Positions 27,430 to 35,263 of a DNA stretch of 64,000 bases are shown here, piece after piece. A program made the translations under genes and the position numbers. Within the stretch, counting starts at the first letter, position 1; each line of letters starts with the position of its first letter. This stretch comes from Comamonadaceae bacterium (GTDB lineage Bacteria > Pseudomonadota > Gammaproteobacteria > Burkholderiales > Burkholderiaceae_C). The notes beneath the pieces were generated by a model, which saw only the letters and a list, made by a program, of their open reading frames with translations, ran no database searches and was not told the DNA's origin. Location: contig CANFWI010000011.1 of NCBI GenBank assembly GCA_947450675.1, positions 1-64,000 of the forward strand, in the 5' to 3' direction.

Positions 27430-28008
27430 TCAATGTTGATGCGTGGCCCCTGCGGTCGGCATCAGCTCCAGCAGTGCCGCAGGTGCTTTCAAGTCAGGCC
27501 CTGTTTGATTTTCAGGGGGAATCTCGTTCCAGTCGATCCGGCCTTTTTCACAGACCTGACTCACGGACCAATACAGCAGGCCGGCTTGCGACGGCAGGCG
27601 CGCTTGCAGGGCGAACTCATCGTAGTGCGTATTGGGCAAGTAGTCGGCCGGTGTTTTCGCGGTCCAACTGATGCGCGCCACATCCTCGGTGACCTGCCGG
27701 CCATGGTCGTCGTAAGGCTTGGCCAGCGTCTCACGTTGGATCTCAATCGTCCAACCCGCTTTGGGCATGGGCTTGGCACCCTGCACACCGGCGGGAATGA
27801 TCACGCTGATCTGCCGTGTGGGCGACTGACCGCAGCCATGCCCGACCTTGAAGTTAGCCTTGTAGTAGCTGCCGGCATTCGCCACTTGGTATTCCAGCGT
27901 GACATGCGCGGCAGCCGGCCCGACAGCCAGTGCCATCAAAGCCCAAAATGGAACAGCCAGCATGCGACGGCCTGCCAGCAACGCCGGAGCGTGAAAAATA
28001 GATCTCAT
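27430..28008 (-). CDS. YcnI-family (DUF1775) periplasmic copper-binding protein
   Basis: 192 aa. The signal peptide cleaves before HVTLEY, leaving an N-terminal His, the copper ligand typical of YcnI. The body has the conserved YYKANFKVGHGCGQSPT segment and Trp-containing strands (GWTIEIQRE, ISWTA). The short C-terminus lacks the usual membrane anchor and ends THQH. Known role: a copper metallochaperone, commonly next to PCuAC genes, as here. It lies 67 bases after the DUF2946 gene. Confidence 0.9.
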   Translation of the reverse strand: MRSIFHAPALLAGRRMLAVPFWALMALAVGPAAAHVTLEYQVANAGSYYKANFKVGHGCGQSPTRQISVIIPAGVQGAKPMPKAGWTIEIQRETLAKPYDDHGRQVTEDVARISWTAKTPADYLPNTHYDEFALQARLPSQAGLLYWSVSQVCEKGRIDWNEIPPENQTGPDLKAPAALLELMPTAGATHQH

Positions 28009-28075
28009 GTGAAGAACTCAAGTAGACGCTGTAGCGACAGCGCCATGGGTAAAAGAACAGATCGAGGGGGACGAT

Positions 28076-28444
28076 TCAGTTCGATACCGGCGGGCCGCGG
28101 CTGAAAGGCAGGCCACTGACGGTGACCGCCCTGCCGCTGGACGCCATGTGCAGCGCGAGCTCATCAGAAAGTACCGGCGTTGGGGCGAAGACAGCCAGCG
28201 CTAACGGTGCCAAGCCAGCGGATGAGCACCAACTGCAGTGGGTGCCCGGATGGGACAGCTCTGGCTCGCCCTGCTGCACGTGATCCGTCACCGGTTCGGC
28301 AGTACAGAGTCCACCGAGTTTGCCGCTGCCGACGTCTTGCGCCAGCAATGAAACCGGTGCGGCCAGCGCCACCACCACGGCGAGAAAACTCAAGCCAGCA
28401 GCAAAGCGAGCCCACAGAGGGCGAAGTGATGGGGGTCTGAACAC
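28076..28444 (-). CDS. DUF2946-family small membrane/exported protein, copper-associated
   Basis: 122 aa from a GTG at 28444. An N-terminal hydrophobic segment (about 15-35) is followed by the HCSWC motif near 70 and the SRGPP motif at the C-terminus, the two landmarks of DUF2946. Genes of this family commonly sit beside TonB receptors or copper-handling genes. The biochemical role is unknown; the Cys/His motif suggests metal binding. First gene of the copper trio. The predicted transcription start is within a few bases of the GTG. Confidence 0.8.
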   Translation of the reverse strand: MFRPPSLRPLWARFAAGLSFLAVVVALAAPVSLLAQDVGSGKLGGLCTAEPVTDHVQQGEPELSHPGTHCSWCSSAGLAPLALAVFAPTPVLSDELALHMASSGRAVTVSGLPFSRGPPVSN

Positions 28445-28452
28445 AACTGAAA

Positions 28453-28481
28453 ATTATAGGCAGACCCCGCTACCGCTTAAA
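28453..28481 (-). promoter_or_regulatory. Promoter of the copper trio
   Basis: On the minus strand a perfect -10 TATAAT (28453-28458) lies 17 bases from a weak -35 TTTAAG (28476-28481). It overlaps the 3' end region of tupA. Transcription would start near 28446, almost at the GTG at 28444, implying a near-leaderless message or a start further into the frame. Confidence 0.55.
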
Positions 28482-28483
28482 AA

Positions 28484-29320
28484 TTAACGCGTCGCGTTCG
28501 GAAAGAACAGCTGTTGGCCGTTGATTTTGTAGCTCGCAATCACGGCTTGACCGGCGGCTGAAGTGACCCAGTCAGCAAACTTTTGGGCTTCAGCGACTTT
28601 GGTTTTGGGGTGTTTGGCCGGGTTGACCACCAGCACGCCATATTGGTTGAACAGGCGCGTGTCGCCTTCGACCAACACCGCCATGTTGGCGCGGTTTTTG
28701 AACGCCAACCAAGTGGCGCGGTCGGCCAGCACATAAGCGTCAACACTGGCGGCCATGTTCAGCGCTGGGCCCATGCCACAACCGCAAGCCTTGTAGCCAG
28801 AAAACGCCGGCGCATCCACACCTGCCATCTTCCAATAGCGCAATTCAGCCGCGTGCGTGCCGCTTTTGTCGCCACGGGAAATGAAAGTGCCATTCGCCGC
28901 TTGCAGTTTTTTCAGGCCTTGCACAATGTCTTTGCCTTTGACACCGGCAGGGTCAGTGGCCGGGCCAATCAGCACAAAGTCGTTGTACATGACGGGTTCA
29001 CGCTTGAGGGTGAAGCCTTCGGCGACGATTTTTTCTTCTGCCACTTGGTCGTGCACAAACAGCACATCCGCGTCACCGCGTCGGCCCATGTCGATGGCCT
29101 GACCGGTGCCCAGCGCGACGACTTTGATGTCAATGCCGGTGGCTTTTTTGAACTCTGGCAGCAAATGTGCAAACAGACCCGACTGCTCGGTGGAGGTGGT
29201 CGACGCCATGACGATGGAAGGGCTTTGCGCCAGCGCCAAAGACCCGCCCCAAGCCAAGCCGGCCAGCAGCACAGCTTTGGAGAGCTGTTGACTCACACCC
29301 AAAAAATTCATTTTGGTCAT
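28484..29320 (-). CDS. tupA: Tungstate ABC transporter substrate-binding protein
   Basis: 278 aa with a signal peptide (cleavage near LAQ). The mature N-terminus MASTTSTEQSGLF is the oxyanion-binding TTST block of TupA/WtpA-type proteins, and GDADVLFVHD and SRGDKSGTHAAE are further ligand-loop motifs. TupA binds tungstate with high selectivity over molybdate; selectivity here is inferred from family resemblance. The ATG overlaps the tupC stop (ATGA at 29317-29320). It is the last gene of tupBCA. Confidence 0.92.
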   Translation of the reverse strand: MTKMNFLGVSQQLSKAVLLAGLAWGGSLALAQSPSIVMASTTSTEQSGLFAHLLPEFKKATGIDIKVVALGTGQAIDMGRRGDADVLFVHDQVAEEKIVAEGFTLKREPVMYNDFVLIGPATDPAGVKGKDIVQGLKKLQAANGTFISRGDKSGTHAAELRYWKMAGVDAPAFSGYKACGCGMGPALNMAASVDAYVLADRATWLAFKNRANMAVLVEGDTRLFNQYGVLVVNPAKHPKTKVAEAQKFADWVTSAAGQAVIASYKINGQQLFFPNATR

Positions 29321-30036
29321 CCTAATTCACCTTTTAAAAATTGGGCTGCTGCCGGCGGCAGCGGCCCTCCGAAAAATGATTGAACCGGCGCGTCTGCCAG
29401 CACATGACCGTGCTCCAAGTACAGCACCCGGCTCGCCAGACGTTTCACCTGCCCCAGGTTGTGGCTGCTGAAAATCAGGGTCATGCCCGCGTCTGCAAAT
29501 TCACCCATCAAGGACTCGACCTCGCGCTTGGCCGCCGGGTCGAGGCTAGCGGTAGGCTCGTCAAGCAACAGCACTTGCGGCTTCAAAGCCCAGGCCCGCG
29601 CCAAGGCCAGCCGTTGCTGTTGGCCACCCGACAAAGTCTTGCCAGAACGCTGGGCCAGCTCCGCCAGACCAACACGCTCCAGCGCCGCCAGCGCCTGCTC
29701 ACGTGCAGCACGCCAACGCATGCCGCCCAGCCACAGTCCGATCGCCACATTGTTTTGCACGCTGGTGCGCAACATGTAAGGCCGCTGAAACAGCATCGCC
29801 TGACGTGCGGGCACTGGCAGCAACAGGTGCCCGCTAGAAGCCGGCACCAAACCGTGCAGGTGCCGCAGCAAGGTACTTTTACCGCTGCCGTTGGCCCCAA
29901 CCAAAGCGATGCGTTCGCCGCGGCTGATCGACAGCGTGCAGTCCACCAGCGCACGGACGCGGCCGAACTGCACGCCCACCGCGCTCAGCTGGAACAAGTT
30001 ATCGGGCGACGAAGGATGACTGTTGGTGGTCGGCAT
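29317..30036 (-). CDS. tupC: Tungstate ABC transporter ATP-binding protein
   Basis: 239 aa from the ATG at 30036, which overlaps the tupB stop (TGATG); an in-frame extension to 30090 would lie inside tupB. Walker A GANGSGKST, signature LSGGQQQR, Walker B VLLLDEPTAS and the switch His in FSSHNLGQV are all intact. It drives the TupB permease. The length is short for an importer ATPase and there is no C-terminal regulatory TOBE/MOP domain, in line with TupC. Confidence 0.93.
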   Translation of the reverse strand: MPTTNSHPSSPDNLFQLSAVGVQFGRVRALVDCTLSISRGERIALVGANGSGKSTLLRHLHGLVPASSGHLLLPVPARQAMLFQRPYMLRTSVQNNVAIGLWLGGMRWRAAREQALAALERVGLAELAQRSGKTLSGGQQQRLALARAWALKPQVLLLDEPTASLDPAAKREVESLMGEFADAGMTLIFSSHNLGQVKRLASRVLYLEHGHVLADAPVQSFFGGPLPPAAAQFLKGELG

Positions 30037-30800
30037 CAACGCTGCCCCGCCGTGACGACAAGGGCTTCGGTCGCTACTTCTGTCGGCCAATCGCCGCGTT
30101 CCTCACGGGCTTCACGCCAGCGACGGATCAAGGCAATCAAGACATTCAGCAACAGCACCACCAGCAACAACAACACGCCCAAGGCCAGCGCCAGCGGCAA
30201 GTCGCCCTTGCTGGTTTCGAGTGCAATGGCGGTGGTCATGACCCGCGTGAAACCATCGATGTTGCCGCCCACTACCATGACCGCACCCACCTCAGAAATA
30301 GCCCGACCAAATGCTGCGATCAACACCGTCAACAGGGCGTAGCGTTCATCCCACAGCAAGACCATGCCGCGCCAAGCAATACCAGCCCCCAGCGACTGCA
30401 GCTGTTCGCCATGCAGTGCGTTGGCGTCTTCAATGCTTTGCCGCACCAACGCCGTGACGATCGGCAGCACCAGCACGGCCTGTGCCAACACCATGGCCTG
30501 AAACGAAAACAACCAACCCAGAAAACCCAGCGGCCCCGAACGTGACAACAACAAATAAACCACCAGACCGACGACCACCGAGGGCAGTGCCAACGCGGTG
30601 TTGAGAAGCGCCAGCACCACGCCGCGCCCAGCAAAGCGCGCCACGCCCAGCCACGCACCTAGCAGCAGGCCCACGCTGCAAGCCAGCGCGCAGGCCAAAG
30701 CGCTCACACCCAATGAACGCAGCACGATGCTGGCCAGCAAGGGGTCGAGTGAGGTGATGAGGGAGAACGCCGTGACGACGCTGTCTTGGAATGTGTTCAT
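30036..30800 (-). CDS. tupB: Tungstate ABC transporter permease
   Basis: 254 aa with about five to six membrane helices. The EAA-type loop is present near 165-185 (LLWDERYALLTVLIAAFGRAISEVG), followed by AVMVVGGNIDG, a conserved TupB/WtpB-type segment. First gene of the tupBCA operon, divergent from the ModE-like regulator with 172 bases between starts. Confidence 0.93.
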   Translation of the reverse strand: MNTFQDSVVTAFSLITSLDPLLASIVLRSLGVSALACALACSVGLLLGAWLGVARFAGRGVVLALLNTALALPSVVVGLVVYLLLSRSGPLGFLGWLFSFQAMVLAQAVLVLPIVTALVRQSIEDANALHGEQLQSLGAGIAWRGMVLLWDERYALLTVLIAAFGRAISEVGAVMVVGGNIDGFTRVMTTAIALETSKGDLPLALALGVLLLLVVLLLNVLIALIRRWREAREERGDWPTEVATEALVVTAGQR

Positions 30801-30904
30801 GCGTTAAAGCGCCGGCTAAGGCCTGCGCACTGTAGCCTAGTTGAAGTACCTCTGTAGCGCATGGGTAGTGACGAGCTATGAACGAATTTACATAGGTCGA
30901 CAAC

Positions 30905-30938
30905 CGCCAAAGTTCGGTCAGCGGCAGAACTTTTGGCG
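30905..30938. promoter_or_regulatory. Inverted repeat between tupB and the regulator gene
   Basis: CGCCAAAGTTC (30905-30915) and GAACTTTTGGCG (30927-30938) form an 11/12-base inverted repeat with one bulged A, separated by 11 bases. It lies 34 bases upstream of the regulator ATG. The right arm abuts a possible -10 (GATAAT, 30954-30959). No T run follows, so it is more likely an operator (autoregulation, or control of tupBCA) than a terminator. Confidence 0.45.
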
Positions 30939-30972
30939 AGCGTCGCGCTCCTTGATAATCGCAGCAGTCACC

Positions 30973-32130
30973 ATGCACAAAGTCCAACTGTCTTACCAAC
31001 TCTCTGCCGAACGCAGCCCTGACGCGCTGATTCGCCATCCCTTGCTGGATTTGCTGCACGCGGTCCGTGAGCACGGCTCGATTTCAGCCGCTGCGCGCAG
31101 CCAAGCCTTGTCTTACCGCCACGTCTGGGGCGCGTTAAAAGAGGCCGAGCAGACTTGGGGGCGCGAGCTCATCATCTGGGAGAAAGGCCAGCGCGCTCAG
31201 CTCACCGAGTTCGGCGAAAAGCTGTTGTGGGCCGAGCGCCAAGCACAGGCCCGGCTGGCACCGCAAATCGAAGCGCTGCGCGGCGACATCGAACGCGCTT
31301 TTTCCATGGCCTTTGACGACAGCGCCCATGTGCTGGTGCTGTACGCCAGCCATGATGCCGCGCTCGCCGCGCTGCGACAAAAAACATCGGCACTCGGTTT
31401 GCATCTGGACATCCGCTTCATGGGCAGCGTCGACGCCATTGCCGCGCTGAATGCCGGACGCTGCCTGATGGCTGGTTTTCACACACTGGAGCGGCCGGCT
31501 GCCGACTCTTTGGCCGCGCAAGCTTACCGGCGCCAACTCAAACCCGGACTGCACAAGCTGATTGGCTTTGCCCACCGGATGCAAGGCCTGATGGTGGCCA
31601 AAGGCAACCCACAAGGCATCACCAGCCTGAAAGACCTCAGCCGACCCGGGCTGCGCTACATCAACCGCGCCAGCGGCACCGGCACGCGGGTGCTGCTCGA
31701 CGAGTTGTTGGCCGACAGCGGCATAGCCCCGAGCACGATCAAGGGCTACGCCACGCAAGAACCGTCACACGCTGCAGTGGCGCAAGCCGTGGCCAGCGGC
31801 TCAGCCGACTTTGGCTTGGGCATTGAAGCGGCGGCTCTTGAAAAAGGACTCGACTTCATTCCCTTGGTGCGTGAGCGTTACCACTTGGTTTGCTTGAAAT
31901 CAGCGCTGTCGCAAGCCCCCGTGCAAGCCTTGTTGCAGGTCTTGCAAAGCCCGGCTTGGCAAGCCACCATGGCGCAACTGCCCGGCTACAGCGTGGCCGA
32001 TGCGCAAAGCGGTCAAGTGTTGTCTATGCGCGCTCACCTGCCGTGGTGGAGTTACCGGCGCGACAAGGCCGCAGCGGATCACAGCGAGCAGGAGCGAAAT
32101 CCGCAAAACACGTCGTCGCGTTCAGGCTGA
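30973..32130 (+). CDS. ModE-like DNA-binding regulator with periplasmic-binding-protein-like sensor domain
   Basis: 385 aa from the ATG at 30973. Residues about 20-85 are a LysR/ModE-type winged helix (HGSISAAARSQALSYRHVWGAL, then LTEFGEKLL). After a linker helix, residues about 110-345 are a PBP-like_2 ligand domain (GLMVAKGNPQGITSLKDL, YINRASGTGTRVLLDELL). Such one-component regulators accompany molybdate/tungstate transport genes. It is divergent from tupBCA and likely represses it when tungstate or molybdate is bound (inference). The C-terminus overlaps the 3' end of the EgtB/SenA gene by 52 bases, tail to tail; the tail is hydrophilic and may be non-essential. Confidence 0.88.
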   Translation: MHKVQLSYQLSAERSPDALIRHPLLDLLHAVREHGSISAAARSQALSYRHVWGALKEAEQTWGRELIIWEKGQRAQLTEFGEKLLWAERQAQARLAPQIEALRGDIERAFSMAFDDSAHVLVLYASHDAALAALRQKTSALGLHLDIRFMGSVDAIAALNAGRCLMAGFHTLERPAADSLAAQAYRRQLKPGLHKLIGFAHRMQGLMVAKGNPQGITSLKDLSRPGLRYINRASGTGTRVLLDELLADSGIAPSTIKGYATQEPSHAAVAQAVASGSADFGLGIEAAALEKGLDFIPLVRERYHLVCLKSALSQAPVQALLQVLQSPAWQATMAQLPGYSVADAQSGQVLSMRAHLPWWSYRRDKAAADHSEQERNPQNTSSRSG

Positions 32131-33332
32131 TAAAAATTACGGAACTTGAGCGACTTCATGCGCGCCCGCGCGGCAAAAGAGCCGCCACGCAAGACCTTGT
32201 GAGTGCCAAACCAAGGCTGTGAATAGTCCGCATACGGACCTGGTACAAAACCGGGGTACGGTTTGAACGTGCTACCGGTCCATTCCCACACATCGCCCCA
32301 CTGAAACCCCCGGCGAGCAGCGGTGTGTGCCGCAATTTCCCACTCGACTTCAAACGGCAACCGGCGTCCGGCCCAGCGGCACCAAGCGTCGGCTTCCCAC
32401 CAGCTCATGTGCATGGCCGGTTGCTGGCCCAACATGCGCAGCGGTTGACCAAAGCGGTTCTGCATCACCGCGCCACTGGCGACGCCGATTTGATCGACAT
32501 AGCGCGGGCCGCGACGGCCCTCACGCAGGCTGATGGTTTGCAGCCAGCGCCAGCCTTCGTCGCTCCACAGCTCTTGGCGGTCATAGCCGCCGTCACCCAC
32601 AAACTCGACAAACTGCGCCCAACTCACCGGCTGCGCATCGATCTCAAACTCCGGCACGCGCACCTCATGTGAGCCCACCTCGTTGTCAAACACAAAGCCC
32701 GCGCCGCCCGCTCGGCTGCCCAACTGCCAATCGCAAGCGGGCACCAACAGCGGTTCGCGCAGCGTCATGGGCTTGGGCGTGAAGGCGTGCAACAGCGGCG
32801 GGTCCAACGTCATCCCTAAGGTTTGCGCCGTCATCACCATCGCTTCAGCGTGCATGTCTTCGTGGAACAAACAGAGGCGGTAAAAGTACAGGGCGTCGTC
32901 GGTCTCGTCAGCGCGTTCGAGCAACTCCAGCGTGCTTTCCAGCGTGTTCAGCAAGTAGGCACGGCAGCCATAGACGTCAGGCAAGTCCAGCGACCAGCGC
33001 GCGTTGTGCGGCACGTGCGACGAATCCCACCAGCGGTCGGCGCCAGCCTCCATGGACGGCAGGCGCGGCCCGGCAGGATCGCAGCGGGCGCCCTGACTGC
33101 GCTGCAAGTTGCGGCCAATCCAGTGCTCTTGGAACCACGCCAGGTGGCCCAGCTCCCACAACGGGGGATTCAGCGTCGGCAACTGCGGCACCACAAATTC
33201 AGCCGCTTCCAAGGCACTTTGAAACTGCGTGAATACATGCAAAGTGTGGTTGCGTGCATCCATCAAAGCGAGTGACAACACGTCACGGCCGGCTTCCCGG
33301 ATCTTGAAAGAATCTAACAAGCCAAGTCTCAC
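32079..33332 (-). CDS. senA: EgtB/SenA-type sulfoxide or selenoneine synthase
   Basis: 417 aa from a GTG at 33332; an alternative TTG at 33356 adds 8 residues and the start is uncertain. The N-terminal DinB-like domain carries the iron ligands: WELGHLAWFQEHW (H63) and HEDMHAE (H157, H161, E163), the HxxxHxE motif of EgtB. The C-terminal FGE-sulfatase domain has RLPFEVEWEIAA, GDVWEWTGS and VLRGGSF. Known relatives join cysteine or gamma-glutamylcysteine to hercynine (EgtB), or selenosugar to hercynine (SenA). Divergent pairing with selD, 97 bases away, favours SenA. Neither senB nor egtD is in the window. RBS is weak. Confidence 0.8.
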   Translation of the reverse strand: MRLGLLDSFKIREAGRDVLSLALMDARNHTLHVFTQFQSALEAAEFVVPQLPTLNPPLWELGHLAWFQEHWIGRNLQRSQGARCDPAGPRLPSMEAGADRWWDSSHVPHNARWSLDLPDVYGCRAYLLNTLESTLELLERADETDDALYFYRLCLFHEDMHAEAMVMTAQTLGMTLDPPLLHAFTPKPMTLREPLLVPACDWQLGSRAGGAGFVFDNEVGSHEVRVPEFEIDAQPVSWAQFVEFVGDGGYDRQELWSDEGWRWLQTISLREGRRGPRYVDQIGVASGAVMQNRFGQPLRMLGQQPAMHMSWWEADAWCRWAGRRLPFEVEWEIAAHTAARRGFQWGDVWEWTGSTFKPYPGFVPGPYADYSQPWFGTHKVLRGGSFAARARMKSLKFRNFYQPERDDVFCGFRSCSL

Positions 33333-33429
33333 AGTTGAAATACCCAGTAGGAACAAATTCGAAAGATCATAGTGTGGGCACTGCGAAAGCAGGACAATGT
33401 GGCAATTCCGAATTCAAGAAAGTTACCCG

Positions 33430-34497
33430 ATGACCGCCAGCCTCACACCTTTGACACCTTCCGCACCGCCACGCTTGACCAGCCTTTCGCATGGTGGCGG
33501 TTGCGGCTGCAAGATAGCACCGGGCGTGCTCAGCGAGATTCTTAAAAACACCAGCCAGATGGTGATTCCCCCTCAGCTCTTGGTGGGCATTGAGACCGCT
33601 GACGATGCCGCCGTCTACCTGCTCAATGACGAGCAGGCGCTGATTGCCACCACCGACTTCTTCATGCCGATCGTCGACGACCCGTATGACTTCGGTCGGA
33701 TCGCCGCCACCAATGCCATCAGCGACGTTTATGCCATGGGCGGCACGCCGATCATGGCGCTGGCCCTGGTCGGTATGCCGATCAATGTGCTGCCGCTCGA
33801 CACCATCGGCTCGATCCTGCTCGGCGGACAAGATGTTTGCCGTGATGCCGGCATCCCGATTGCCGGTGGTCACACGATTGATTCGGTCGAGCCGATTTAC
33901 GGGCTGGTGGTGCTCGGTCTGGTGCACCCGTCGCGGGTCAAGAAAAATTCAGGCGCACGGGCCGGTGACGTGGTGATTTTGGGCAAACCGCTGGGCGTGG
34001 GCATCATGTCGGCAGCGCTTAAAAAAGAAGCACTGGACGCCGAGGGCTATGCCCGCATGATCGCCGTCACCACGCAACTGAACAAACCGGGTATTGAGCT
34101 GGCGCGCATGGACGGCGTCCATGCCCTGACCGACATCACCGGTTTTGGTCTGGCTGGCCATGGCCTTGAACTGGCCCGGGCGGCCAAACTGAAAATGCAG
34201 ATTCATTTGGCGCAGATTCCGCTGCTGCCAGGCGTGCTGGCCTTGGCCGAAGCCGGCATGGTGACCGGCGCCTCGGGCCGCAACTGGGAAGGTTATGGCC
34301 ATGATGTCGCCTTGCCCGTGGGCATCAGCGCGGCGCAACAGGCCTTGCTGTCTGACCCGCAAACCAGCGGCGGACTGCTGGTGACCTGCGCCCCTGAGTC
34401 GGCAGACCAAGTCTTGGCCTGCTTTCACAGCCAAGGCTTTGCCGATGCTCGCGTCATCGGCCAGATGACCGCAGGCAGCGGCGTTGAGGTCTTGTAA
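33430..34497 (+). CDS. selD: Selenide, water dikinase (selenophosphate synthase)
   Basis: 355 aa from the ATG at 33430; an in-frame ATG at 33397 would add 11 residues with no homology signal. The catalytic loop GGGCGCK has C25 and K28, a Cys-type rather than selenocysteine-type enzyme. PurM-like fold motifs follow: TTDFFMPIVDDPYDFG, ISDVYAMGG, IAGGHTIDSVEPIYG and LTDITGFGLAGH. It makes selenophosphate from selenide and ATP. No selA, selB or selU lies nearby, so its local partner is the SenA-like gene, where it would act as SenC. Confidence 0.92.
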   Translation: MTASLTPLTPSAPPRLTSLSHGGGCGCKIAPGVLSEILKNTSQMVIPPQLLVGIETADDAAVYLLNDEQALIATTDFFMPIVDDPYDFGRIAATNAISDVYAMGGTPIMALALVGMPINVLPLDTIGSILLGGQDVCRDAGIPIAGGHTIDSVEPIYGLVVLGLVHPSRVKKNSGARAGDVVILGKPLGVGIMSAALKKEALDAEGYARMIAVTTQLNKPGIELARMDGVHALTDITGFGLAGHGLELARAAKLKMQIHLAQIPLLPGVLALAEAGMVTGASGRNWEGYGHDVALPVGISAAQQALLSDPQTSGGLLVTCAPESADQVLACFHSQGFADARVIGQMTAGSGVEVL

Positions 34498-34614
34498 GGC
34501 GGTTTCTGACAGTCGTCCTATAAAATCTTGGGCACCAAAACGCATTCGCAACGCCTTGCGCCGAATGTCAGCCCACTTTTTCAGACCCCCTGATCCATTT
34601 CTCTGGACACACCC

Positions 34615-35244
34615 ATGCGCGCCTTACTCCAATTTTCCCGAGCCGTGGACTGGCTCAATGCCCAGGTCGGCAAGTACGCGATCTGGCTGATTTTTGCAGC
34701 CGCTGCGATCAGCGCCGTCAACGCGATTGTGCGCAAGGTCTTTGACGTCAGCTCCAATGCCTATTTGGAAGCACAGTGGTATTTGTTCGCGTGGTCTTTC
34801 TTGGCTGCTGCGGGCTATACATTGCTGCACCGCGAGCATGTGCGCATTGACGTGCTGAACAGCCATCTGTCCAAGCGCGCGCAAGTGTGGGTCGACATCA
34901 TTGGCTTCGCCTTTTTCCTAACGCCCTTGTGCATGGTGGTGCTGTACCTCGGCACGCCGCTGGCAATTCAGATGTACCAGACGGGTGAGACGTCCGGCAA
35001 CTCGGGCGGCCTGATTCGCTGGCCGGTCTGGGCCGCCATGCCGGTCGGCTTCGCCCTGCTGATGCTGCAAGGCTGGTCAGAAATCATCAAGCGCATCGCC
35101 TTCCTGCAAGGCCAGGGGCCTGACCCGATGGGCCGTCTCGCCGACAAGACGGCTGAAGAAGACTTGGCTGAAGCCCTGCGCGCCCGCGCAGCTGACCCAA
35201 GCCCTGACGCCAGCGCCGCCAGCGACGCTGCTCCCCAACGCTAA
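34615..35244 (+). CDS. TRAP transporter small permease, second system
   Basis: 209 aa with four membrane helices (about 20-40, 60-80, 95-120 and 140-160) and the conserved LLHREHVRIDVLNSHL segment after helix 2. A C-terminal charged and Ala/Asp-rich tail of about 40 residues extends beyond the family core. The gene for the large permease follows after 19 bases. This sub-type (long DctQ, about 600-aa DctM) is usually called the mannitol/chloroaromatic TRAP type in annotations; the substrate is unknown. Confidence 0.9.
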   Translation: MRALLQFSRAVDWLNAQVGKYAIWLIFAAAAISAVNAIVRKVFDVSSNAYLEAQWYLFAWSFLAAAGYTLLHREHVRIDVLNSHLSKRAQVWVDIIGFAFFLTPLCMVVLYLGTPLAIQMYQTGETSGNSGGLIRWPVWAAMPVGFALLMLQGWSEIIKRIAFLQGQGPDPMGRLADKTAEEDLAEALRARAADPSPDASAASDAAPQR

Positions 35245-35263
35245 GCGGCCGGATCGACTCACC

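Noticed and set aside
33397-33429. N-terminal extension of selD
   Set aside because: The 11 added residues show no SelD similarity and the ATG at 33430 gives the normal N-terminus.
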